From Sulfuricella sp. (GTDB lineage Bacteria; Pseudomonadota; Gammaproteobacteria; Burkholderiales; Sulfuricellaceae): DNA of 64,000 bases. Positions 12,319 through 20,400 of the stretch are shown here, piece by piece. The DNA is taken from NCBI GenBank assembly GCA_028714315.1, contig JAQTMN010000003.1:1-64000 (forward strand). Direction: 5' to 3'. The stretch's first letter is position 1. Each line of letters opens with the position of its first letter. Made by a program: the position numbers and the translations under genes. Below the pieces are notes generated by a model that saw only the letters and a program-made list of their open reading frames with translations, searched no databases and was not told where the DNA came from.

Positions 12319-12368
12319 CTGTGGGTCAGGCTTTAGCCTGACTGTACGGCTGAAGCCGTACCCACAGC
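12319..12368. repeat. Double-hairpin repeat P1 (GTGGGTCAGGCT..AGCCTGACTGTACGGCT..AGCCGTACCCACA)
   Basis: Outer stem CTGTGGGT/ACCCACAG enclosing TCAGGCT-TT-AGCCTGA and GTACGGCT-GA-AGCCGTAC. Confidence 0.85.
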
Positions 12369-12419
12369 AGACGCCGTTTCATGATTCGGGTGGCGATTCG
12401 CCATGACCGTTTGGTCGGG

Positions 12420-12686
12420 CTAAGCGCCGCTATCCAGGCCCTTCTTCAGCAGCTCGGCCACCACTTCGTTGAGGCTGGCCTGGCGTTCCTGGGCCAGCGC
12501 ATGCAGCTGCTTCACCAGATCGCCGTTGAGCTTGACCGCGAACGGCACCAGGCCGAGCGCCTGATCGAGCTTGCGCTGCCCACGCCGGTCGATGGTGGCT
12601 TCCTTGCCGAAGCGCCCGGCCGCGCCGGTATTGATTTTGCTGTTGATTTTCAGGCCGAGGTTTTTTTCCAGATCGGTGCGTTTCAC
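12420..12686 (-). CDS. Small hypothetical protein with C-terminal ribbon-helix-helix-like segment
   Basis: VKLNGDLVKQLHALAQERQASLNEVVAELLKKGL. Confidence 0.55.
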   Translation of the reverse strand: MKRTDLEKNLGLKINSKINTGAAGRFGKEATIDRRGQRKLDQALGLVPFAVKLNGDLVKQLHALAQERQASLNEVVAELLKKGLDSGA

Positions 12687-12819
12687 GGTTGTATTTTCCT
12701 TGTCGAATCGGGCTATTATATGTCACCGCGTCCATCCGATCGACGAAACATTCCCGCGCTGTTCCTACCGCGCGGTCAACGTCCGGGAACGGCGCTGCGG
12801 CGGGTGTTTCTGAACTCGA

Positions 12820-13212
12820 TCAGGACGGCTGGAGGGCGACTTCAGGCGCGCCGCTTCCCGCCGTGTGCCGTTCGATGAAGCTGTCGAGGAAGCGGCGCAA
12901 AAAACCTTCGGTCTGCGAGCTGAAAAAGCGGTCGATTTCCACCCCGCGGCTGTAGGCGATCACCGTCGGAAAGCCGCGCACGCCGTGGCGGCCGGCGATG
13001 CGCATGTTCTCGTCGGCATCCACCTTGGCCAGCACGAAGGCGCCGTCGTATTCCCTGACCAGCTTTTCCAGCAGCGGCCCCAGCACCCGGCACGGCGAGC
13101 ACCATTCCGCGCCGATATCCATCAGCACCGGCACGTCGTGCGAGCGTGCCACCACGAGTTGTTCAAAATCGGCTTCTTCGACGTCGTAGGAGAGGTTCAT
13201 GGTGTTGGGCAA
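12820..13212 (-). CDS. Thioredoxin-family protein
   Basis: DIGAEWCSPCRVLGPLLEKL (WCxPC), GVRGFPTVIAY. Confidence 0.85.
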   Translation of the reverse strand: MPNTMNLSYDVEEADFEQLVVARSHDVPVLMDIGAEWCSPCRVLGPLLEKLVREYDGAFVLAKVDADENMRIAGRHGVRGFPTVIAYSRGVEIDRFFSSQTEGFLRRFLDSFIERHTAGSGAPEVALQPS

Positions 13213-13298
13213 TCCGAATAAATAACTTGCAGTTTAAACAAGCCATTCATTCCGCGACACTGCCCAAATGGGCTACGGCGCCAAACGACGGATAAAGT

Positions 13299-13692
13299 TG
13301 GTCGCGAAAAGGCACAAAAAGCACAAAAAGGTTTCTCCCTTCTCCCGCAGGCGGGATAACCATCGACTTGGCTGGCGTAGTAGTTTGCCAGCCTAGTCGA
13401 ATGGCTAGTAGTTCCATCAGAAGGGCCGGGGATGAGGGTGTTTGCGTCTTTGCAGGCATTAACCAAGCGCAAAGTCCCTCACCCCAACCCCTCTCCCTGC
13501 ACCCGCACGGAGTGGCAGCAAGCTGCACTCCGACTTTCTATCGACTAAAGTCGATGAAAGATCGTATGTCCCCGCCGGGTTCCCGCTGCTGCGCAGCGAC
13601 CACGGCGAGACGGGCGAGGGGCTATCGCGGGGTGTTCGAGTTTGGTCAGGGCAGGCTTTTTTTTTGTGTTTTTTGTGCCTTTTCGCGGCCAA
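13299..13692. repeat. Composite nested palindromic repeat cluster A
   Basis: Outer arms GTCGCGAAAAGGCACAAAAAGCACAAAAAG / CTTTTTTTTTGTGTTTTTTGTGCCTTTTCGCGGCC enclose host hairpins that are themselves interrupted at 13356..13418 and 13501..13612. Confidence 0.8.
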
Positions 13693-13702
13693 GATTTTGG
13701 GC

Positions 13703-14311
13703 TCACCGTGTTCGGCGACCGCCCGTATCCTCGCTCATCAGCGCCTGAATCCGCGCCGCAATCTCCTGCGGCGGCGTGGCATAGGCGAACTTGACGAGAA
13801 AGCGCCCGTCCGGCCCCAGCAGGTACATGCCCGCCGAATGGTCGACCGAATACTGGTCCTTTGCCGCGCCGGGTTCCCAGTGCTTCTCGTAGCGCACCTT
13901 GAAGTGGTCGGCCACGCGGCGCACCAGGTCGGGCGAGCCGGTGAGGCCGACGATGCGCGGGTCGAAGAATTTGGTGTAGCGGTTCAGCGCCTCGGGCGTG
14001 TCGCGCTCCGGGTCCACGGTGACGAACAGCGGCTGCAGGCGGCTGGCCTGGCTGCCCAGCTTCTGCATCACCAGCGACACTTCCGCCAGCGTGGTCGGGC
14101 AGATGTCCGGGCAAAAGGTGTAGCCGAACGCGATCAGCTGGAATCGGCCGGGGAAATCCTGGTCGGAAACCGCCTGTCCGTGCGTGTCCATCAGCAGGTA
14201 GCGGGGAACGATCCCGGTTTCGGTTTGCTCGTCAGGGGCGGCATCGGCCCCTGCGGCGGGCGCGCCCAGCAGGATGGCGCAGCAGGCGATAACGCGCAGC
14301 CGTTTGATCAT
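13703..14311 (-). CDS. SCO1/SenC family protein
   Basis: FGYTFCPDICPTTLAEVSLVMQKL (CxxxC) and VTVDPERDTPE. Confidence 0.9.
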   Translation of the reverse strand: MIKRLRVIACCAILLGAPAAGADAAPDEQTETGIVPRYLLMDTHGQAVSDQDFPGRFQLIAFGYTFCPDICPTTLAEVSLVMQKLGSQASRLQPLFVTVDPERDTPEALNRYTKFFDPRIVGLTGSPDLVRRVADHFKVRYEKHWEPGAAKDQYSVDHSAGMYLLGPDGRFLVKFAYATPPQEIAARIQALMSEDTGGRRTR

Positions 14312-14318
14312 GTGGCGC

Positions 14319-14666
14319 CTACTTTACGGCGCCGGCCGGAAGCGCGGCTTGCAAAAGCCCGACCAGTTCCTCGACTTTGCCGTTGAGCGTGGGGCCGTCG
14401 GGGCAGGCGGTCGGTTCCAGTTTGGATTGGGCAAGGAAGGATTCGTTGGTGGCTTCCTCGAAAATCGCGCCATAGCGCCGCGACTTGGGTGCGCGCTCGA
14501 TCATTTCCTTTTTGATGCGGGCGGCGGTTTCTCCAAAGGAACAGGCCAGCGCCTGGCCGTTGAGGCGGCCCAGATCGCGGATTTCCGCCAGTCCGGCATC
14601 GGCGGCGGGCGCGGCAAGGGCTGGAAGCGCGCCCAAGGCGCATAGCAGGGGAATAAAACGCTTCAT
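14319..14666 (-). CDS. Hypothetical secreted protein
   Basis: 115 aa with N-terminal signal MKRFIPLLCALGALPALAAPA. Confidence 0.55.
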   Translation of the reverse strand: MKRFIPLLCALGALPALAAPAADAGLAEIRDLGRLNGQALACSFGETAARIKKEMIERAPKSRRYGAIFEEATNESFLAQSKLEPTACPDGPTLNGKVEELVGLLQAALPAGAVK

Positions 14667-14731
14667 AATTTACGGCTCCCGAGGTTTGTCGATGGCGATA
14701 GTCTACCGGATTGCAGGCCGAATATAGAGGC

Positions 14732-15793
14732 CTATTTCAGCAGTTTCCTGATCGCTCCCCCGATGCCTTGCGCGGCGTTGCCGATGCCGCGTGAAAGTCC
14801 CTCGATATCGATGCCCAGGCTTTGCGCCAGGGAAGCGCCGAGGCGCTTGGCGAGGCTTTCGTTGAGGGAGAACCTGGGGTCGTTGATGTCGCCTTCCAGC
14901 GTGAATTGGATCGTGATCTGGTCCTGGTGGTTTTGGAGGGCGCTCACCACGGCCTGGCGCGGCATGCCCATGAAGCCGCTGCCGCTGGAGAGTTCCAGAT
15001 GGCTGAGCGTCAACTTGCCCGGCGCCCGCAGCCGGTTGTCGTGCACGGCGGATTTCAGGTCGAGGTCGAGCGTACCCCGCTTCACGCCGGTTTCCGCCGT
15101 CTTGATGAGGTAAGGCTGAAGCGCGATCAGGTCCACGCCCCGCAGCCTGATATCGATTTCGGAATCCCGGCTGGCGAGCTCGATCCAGCCCTGTGTGAGC
15201 ACGCTGCCGTCCTGCCGCACCCCCTTGACGACGCCTTCCAGCTTGAGCCGGGTCTTGCTTTTGAGGTCGGGCAGATTGAGGTCGTCCAGGGTGGCGTTAA
15301 TTTGCTCCAGCCGCAGCTTATGCGGCGCCTGGCGGATGGATGCGTCGTAAAACTCGATGGCGCAAGGCTTCAGCTCGACGGTGCCGATGGCGATGGACGG
15401 CGGCGGGGTGCTCGATTCGGCCGGTTTGCCGAGCAGGCTGGGCAGCACCCGCAGGCGGCCATCGCGGGTGCGCAGGAGAGAGAGGTAGCCGTCCTCCACC
15501 GCGATGCGCTTGATCCTGACCTGGGCGGACAGCAGCCCGCGCAAATCCGGTTCGATGACGATGCGCCTGGCGCGCAGCGTATCTTCCGCCGGCCAGTCCT
15601 TCGGCGCATGAATCCGGACGTTGCGCACTTCGATGGTGGACCAGCCGACCACGATCTCGCCCACTTCGCTTTCCGCACCCAAGGCATGCTCCACCTGGCC
15701 CTTGAGGGCCTTGACGGCGTAGGGAAATGCCAGCATGGCCGCCGCGGCCAGCATGATGACCATTGCCAGCAGGATCAGGGCCAGCCGTTTCAT
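14732..15793 (-). CDS. AsmA/DUF748-like periplasmic repeat protein
   Basis: Start MKRLALILLAMVIMLAAAAMLAF; repetitive beta-strand regions VRNVRIHAP, VRIKRIAVEDGYLSLLR. Confidence 0.65.
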   Translation of the reverse strand: MKRLALILLAMVIMLAAAAMLAFPYAVKALKGQVEHALGAESEVGEIVVGWSTIEVRNVRIHAPKDWPAEDTLRARRIVIEPDLRGLLSAQVRIKRIAVEDGYLSLLRTRDGRLRVLPSLLGKPAESSTPPPSIAIGTVELKPCAIEFYDASIRQAPHKLRLEQINATLDDLNLPDLKSKTRLKLEGVVKGVRQDGSVLTQGWIELASRDSEIDIRLRGVDLIALQPYLIKTAETGVKRGTLDLDLKSAVHDNRLRAPGKLTLSHLELSSGSGFMGMPRQAVVSALQNHQDQITIQFTLEGDINDPRFSLNESLAKRLGASLAQSLGIDIEGLSRGIGNAAQGIGGAIRKLLK

Positions 15794-15967
15794 TTGTGGC
15801 TCGTCATGGTAAGGGTAATCGCCGATGGGCAGTGCGAGAGCGCAAAGTGTAGCGCATCGCGCCGGATCTGCGAAGTTGCGATCAATGAGGCCGGGAGCGG
15901 CCTTGAAAGCGGCGGGGCGGGCGCTATGCTGAAAAATATCGCCGTTCAACCCATAGAGGAGATTCCC

Positions 15968-16453
15968 ATGAAAACCGCACGTATTTTTTCCACCGTCGCC
16001 CTGTCCGCCGCCCTGACCCTGGGTGCGGCGCTATCGCCCGCTATCGCCGACGACGATCCCAGTCCTCGGGGCCAAGGCATGATGATGGGGGGAATGGGAG
16101 GCGGTGGCATGATGGGCCAGGAAATGATGGGGGGCATGATGGGCCCCGGCATGATGGGGCTGGACTTGACCGACGAGCAGCGCGCCAGGATCGAACGAAT
16201 TACCTACGAGGCCCATAAAAAGCACCTGGAACTGATGTCCGCGATGCTGGAGGAATCCCATAAGCTGCAGGAAACCATGGCGGCAAAGAAACCCGACCCG
16301 GCCACGGTGGGCAACGCCACCCTCCGGGTGCACGACCTCAAGCGGCAGACGAAGGAGCTTCACGCCGATACCCACAAGCGCATCGAAGCGCTGCTGACCA
16401 AGGAGCAGCGCGAAAAACTCGAACATGCCGGACACGGCTGCATGATGAAGTGA
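15968..16453 (+). CDS. Spy/CpxP-like periplasmic protein with Met/Gly-rich N-terminal segment
   Basis: Signal peptide; GQGMMMGGMGGGGMMGQEMMGGMMGPGMMGL then LTDEQRARIERI...HKKHLELM. Confidence 0.7.
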   Translation: MKTARIFSTVALSAALTLGAALSPAIADDDPSPRGQGMMMGGMGGGGMMGQEMMGGMMGPGMMGLDLTDEQRARIERITYEAHKKHLELMSAMLEESHKLQETMAAKKPDPATVGNATLRVHDLKRQTKELHADTHKRIEALLTKEQREKLEHAGHGCMMK

Positions 16454-16491
16454 GGCCGGAGGTTTCGGTTTCCCGCGGCCAGCGGTGACTG

Positions 16492-16833
16492 CTACTCCAC
16501 CAGCGCAACCGCGGCCGCCGCGCTGGATTTATCGATGTCCAGCCGCACTTCGCAGTACTCGTCGTTTTCGCCGATGGGGGTAGGGTCGTCCGCGCAACTG
16601 CAACCGGCGATCACCCCTTTGTAGAAAATCCCGGCTTTCACGCGGATGGCGTCTTCCGTTTCTGCGACGCCGAGCACCACCACCGTGACCGGCGCATCGA
16701 CCACATAGGCGCTGCCCGACAACCCTTGCTGCAGCGGCAGCTGGTCGATGCCCAGCCGCGCGACTTCCTGCTTGAGGACGGCCTCGAAATTGGGCGTTCC
16801 CCAGGCGCGCAAGGATTTGTCGAGTCGGATCAT
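16492..16833 (-). CDS. Conserved hypothetical protein
   Basis: 113 aa ORF, MIRLDKSLRAWGTPNFEAVLKQEVARL; codon pattern consistent with coding. Confidence 0.55.
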   Translation of the reverse strand: MIRLDKSLRAWGTPNFEAVLKQEVARLGIDQLPLQQGLSGSAYVVDAPVTVVVLGVAETEDAIRVKAGIFYKGVIAGCSCADDPTPIGENDEYCEVRLDIDKSSAAAAVALVE

Positions 16834-16905
16834 GGCGTAACCTCGGCCTTTCTGTAGGGTGCAATAAGCGAAGCGCATTGCACCGGATGACTGATGCGCA
16901 GTGGA

Positions 16906-18471
16906 TTATGCCGGTTTCGCGAGCGCCTGCAACACCGCCTTGAGCAGCCGCCAGCAGCGTTCCACCGAGGCGATTTCGACGCGCTCGCCGGGCGCATGCG
17001 CGCCGCGGATGTCCGGGCCGAAGGATATCATGTCCAGATGCGGATGGCTGGCGGCAAGCAGGCCGCATTCCAGCCCGGCATGGATTACCTGCAATCCGGC
17101 CGGCTGGCCGAACTCCCGTGTATACACATGTTGGCACAAGGCCAGGAGAGGCGAGTCCGGATTCGGCGTCCAGCCGGGGTAAGCGCCTGCTTTCGAGGCG
17201 CGCAGGCCGTGGCTTTCGGCGTGATCGACCAGCGCGTCGGCCAGCGCATCCGCGCGGCCATCGTGCAGCGAACGCACCTTGAAGGTGGCGCGGAATTCAC
17301 CTTGTTCGAGGGCAACCACGCCGAGATTATCGGAAGTATCGACCACGCCCGGAAAATTCTCGCTCATGCGCGCCACACCGTTGGCCGCGCTGTTGAGGAA
17401 GGTGAGCAGGCGATCCTGCTCTGCTTTGTTGATGGCCTTCTCCGTAATTTCGTTCCCTCCCTCCTCGGAGGAGAGGGCCGTAATTTCGTTCCCTCTCCCC
17501 TCCGGGGAGAGGGCTAGGGAGAGGGGAAGATCATCCGCACCCGGATGAAGACGTTCCTGCCGAACCGCCAAGTTTACCTTCGCATCCGCCCCCGCAAACC
17601 GCGACTGCCATACCGCATGTTTCTCCCGCACCCATGCCTCTATCCGGGCGCCATCGGCGGCGGGCAGCGCCAACACCGCGAACGCTTCGCGCGGAATGGC
17701 ATTGCGCGCCGTGCCGCCGGCAAGCGCAATCAGGCGCGGATCGGCAATCTCGGCCAGCCCGTCCAGCGCCTCCGCCAGCAGCTTGATCGCATTGCCGCGC
17801 CCGAGATGGATATCGATGCCGGAATGCCCGCCTTTCAGCCCGGCCACTTCCAGCCGCCACACAGCATAACCCGGCGGGACGGCTTCCGGCGGACAGGCAT
17901 GGCGCACCTCCACGTCCACCCCGCCGGCGCAGCCGAGATAGAAATGGCCCCATTCTTCGGTGTCCAGGTTGATCAGGGTTTTGCCTTGCAGCGTGCCCGG
18001 CGCCAGCCCGCGTGCCCCGTCCATGCCGGATTCCTCATTGACCGTGAGCAGCACTTCCAGCGCCGGATGATTCAGGTCCGGTTCCTCCAGCGCCGCCAGC
18101 GCCAGCGCCACCCCGATACCGTTGTCCGCGCCCAGCGTGGTGTTCTCCGCCACCACCCAGCCGTCGCGCACCACCGCGTTAATTGGGTCGCGCTCGAAAT
18201 CGTGCTGGGTGCCGGTGTTGGCCTGGCACACCATGTCGAGATGGCCTTGCAGGATCACGCCCGGCATTCCTTCGCAGCCGGGGCTGGCGGGCTTTGTGAG
18301 GATCAGGTTGCCGGCGGCATCGACGGTGGATGCGATGTGGTGACTCTTCGCCCAATCGATCAGGTGCCGGCGCATGGTGGCTTCGTGCAGCGAGGCGCGC
18401 GGGATGGCGCACAGCGTGGCGAAGTGGGACCAGACGGAGCGAGGGGGCAAGTTTTTCAAATCGTTACTCAA
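16906..18471 (-). CDS. pepD: Aminoacyl-histidine dipeptidase (peptidase D) with in-frame repeat insert
   Basis: LQGHLDMVCQ, NTTLGADNGIGVA, LTVNEESGMDGA, LINLDTEEWG. Confidence 0.9.
   Translation of the reverse strand: MSNDLKNLPPRSVWSHFATLCAIPRASLHEATMRRHLIDWAKSHHIASTVDAAGNLILTKPASPGCEGMPGVILQGHLDMVCQANTGTQHDFERDPINAVVRDGWVVAENTTLGADNGIGVALALAALEEPDLNHPALEVLLTVNEESGMDGARGLAPGTLQGKTLINLDTEEWGHFYLGCAGGVDVEVRHACPPEAVPPGYAVWRLEVAGLKGGHSGIDIHLGRGNAIKLLAEALDGLAEIADPRLIALAGGTARNAIPREAFAVLALPAADGARIEAWVREKHAVWQSRFAGADAKVNLAVRQERLHPGADDLPLSLALSPEGRGNEITALSSEEGGNEITEKAINKAEQDRLLTFLNSAANGVARMSENFPGVVDTSDNLGVVALEQGEFRATFKVRSLHDGRADALADALVDHAESHGLRASKAGAYPGWTPNPDSPLLALCQHVYTREFGQPAGLQVIHAGLECGLLAASHPHLDMISFGPDIRGAHAPGERVEIASVERCWRLLKAVLQALAKPA
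17443..17528. repeat. Two tandem palindromic repeats inside pepD, in frame
   Basis: CGTAATTTCGTTCCCTC..GAGAGGGC twice; encodes ALSPEGRGNEIT/ALSSEEGGNEIT. Confidence 0.85.
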
Positions 18472-18584
18472 TTACTATTTCGGAACCCGCGATTTTTTAT
18501 CATTTTACAAGCCACCGCAAGCCGCCGGCCCCGCTTGGCAAGCGGAAGCTTGATTGATGTAGGCCAATGAACTACACTTGAGTC

Positions 18585-18866
18585 ATGAATTTCGAATGGG
18601 ACGAATCCAAAAGCGAGGCATGCTTCCGCCAGCGCGGTTTCGACTTTGCCTACGCTGCGCAGGCTTTTTTCGACCCCAGCCGGATTGTCCACGCCGATAT
18701 TCGTCACAGCTACGGGGAAGACCGCTACCGGTTGATGGGTATGGTCGAGCAGCGCCTGTTCGTGGTGGTTTACACACCGCGACATGACGCGATGCGCATC
18801 ATTTCGGCGCGCAAAGCCAACTTACGAGAGGTCCGGCATTATGAAGACAGTACGCGTAACGATTGA
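18585..18866 (+). CDS. brnT: BrnT-family toxin
   Basis: FEWDESKSEACFRQRGFDFAYAAQAFFDP...RYRLMGMVEQRLFVVVYTPR...RIISARKANLREVRHY. Confidence 0.85.
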   Translation: MNFEWDESKSEACFRQRGFDFAYAAQAFFDPSRIVHADIRHSYGEDRYRLMGMVEQRLFVVVYTPRHDAMRIISARKANLREVRHYEDSTRND

Positions 18867-19173
18867 TCCCGCCGCGCTTTCCGAGGCGCATGGGCGCATT
18901 GACCCTACTCGCGTGGACGCCACCACCGAGGAGGAAATTGCCCTGCACCAGGCGGCTGACGAAGCCGAAGCGATGCTGGATGCCGCCAAATTCGCGCGCC
19001 GGGTGAGAAGGCGCCTGGGGTTGAGCCAGACGGAGTTTTCGCAACGGATCGATGTGCCGCTTGACACCATCCGCAACTGGGAGCAAGGCAAACGCCGCCC
19101 GACCGGCGCGGCCAAGGCGTTGCTCAAGGTGCTGGACAAAGCCCCCGAAGCCGCCCTGGCGGCACTCGGCTGA
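18841..19173 (+). CDS. HTH (XRE-type) antitoxin partner of BrnT
   Basis: RRRLGLSQTEFSQRIDVPLDTIRNWEQGKRRPTGAAKALLKVL; overlaps brnT by 26 nt. Confidence 0.8.
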   Translation: MKTVRVTIDPAALSEAHGRIDPTRVDATTEEEIALHQAADEAEAMLDAAKFARRVRRRLGLSQTEFSQRIDVPLDTIRNWEQGKRRPTGAAKALLKVLDKAPEAALAALG

Positions 19174-19344
19174 GAGCGGGTTGGTGAAGTGATTGGGGGT
19201 GCGGAACGAACAGGGACAATGTGAGCGGGGGATTGGAAACCATGGTCTGTCCCGGATTTTCGGATTTTCTCTGATTAAGCGTAGCGCATTGCACTGGATG
19301 TTTGGTGTGCGTGGCGGCGCTATGCCGACACAATTGGGCTCGTT

Positions 19345-20400
19345 TTAAATTGAAGCAAGAATGGTCTTTAAATATCCTCCCCTGGTTATGCGCTCCTGTT
19401 TGTTGTTAACAGCCTCTCTAGCGGCCAGTTCAAAATCTTCAGGGACATCCTGTTCGAACTTAATCAGAGCGTCCCGCAAGCTATCCCTGGCAACGGGTTT
19501 ATCTGAACGAAGATGCTCTGCCAGTTCAGTATGTAAAGTAAAAAATGGGGCTTTCTTTAACCAAAGACTTTTTTGTGGAAGTTGTAGTGCCAGAATTTCT
19601 TTAGCCGTCTTATCCATGATCGATGTTACTAAGTCTTTGGCTGGAAATTGCTCGGCATAATTGTCCAAACACTCTCTTGAGCCTTCATTGCGATGGAAAT
19701 AACCAGATAAAATGGTTGCCATCAGATTTAGCGCATATTGGAGAGGTACCTTTCTAATTATCTCTCTATCCGAGAAAATTTCATTGTTAAGCAATAGCTC
19801 TTGGATGGAAGTAATATTTTGCTTCTTTCCCCAATCAATAAGCTGTGGCGGTATATTCGGATCAATTTGAAACTCCTCTGAATTTTCAAGATCAACATCG
19901 TCAACAAACAACCGTGCAACAAACATAAACTCTGAAGGGGCGTACTGGGACGCCATCTTTTCTATTGCCGTCAATGAATTGGCCGTTCTATTGATTCTTT
20001 GGAATATCTCCTTAACAGCGGGGTCGTTGTTGTCTATATCCAGTTCAATTACAGCAACATCATACTTAAGAAATGTCTCTTTTTCCGCTCCAGTTAAATC
20101 TTTAAAGTATCTACCATCTACCGGGAATCCATTTTCTATGAAATTAACAATGGCATTCGTTCTTTGCTGTCCATCAACGATGCAAGATGTCGTTACCATG
20201 TTTTCAATATCAACAGATCCTTTTGATATAAATATTTGTGGAAACGGAAAACCTAGAAGAATGGTCTTAATAAAATCTTGTTTATGAATATCTCGCCAAA
20301 CAAGGTTTCTTTGGAAATAAGCATCTGGAATAAGTCGTTTTGCTTTTATTTCATTGTAGATTCCAATAAGGTCGCGTGACCGAACATTATATTTAATCAT
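19345..20400 (-). CDS. DUF262-domain protein
   Basis: LIPDAYFQRNLVWRDIHKQDFIKTILLGFPFPQIFI...CIVDGQQRTNAIVNFIENGF...FQRINRTANSLTAIEKMAS. Confidence 0.82.
   Translation of the reverse strand: MIKYNVRSRDLIGIYNEIKAKRLIPDAYFQRNLVWRDIHKQDFIKTILLGFPFPQIFISKGSVDIENMVTTSCIVDGQQRTNAIVNFIENGFPVDGRYFKDLTGAEKETFLKYDVAVIELDIDNNDPAVKEIFQRINRTANSLTAIEKMASQYAPSEFMFVARLFVDDVDLENSEEFQIDPNIPPQLIDWGKKQNITSIQELLLNNEIFSDREIIRKVPLQYALNLMATILSGYFHRNEGSRECLDNYAEQFPAKDLVTSIMDKTAKEILALQLPQKSLWLKKAPFFTLHTELAEHLRSDKPVARDSLRDALIKFEQDVPEDFELAAREAVNNKQERITRGGYLKTILASI

Noticed and set aside
13299-13692. CRISPR array in repeat cluster
   Set aside because: Repeats are nested palindromes of several different families without regular spacing or unique spacers, and no cas genes are present.
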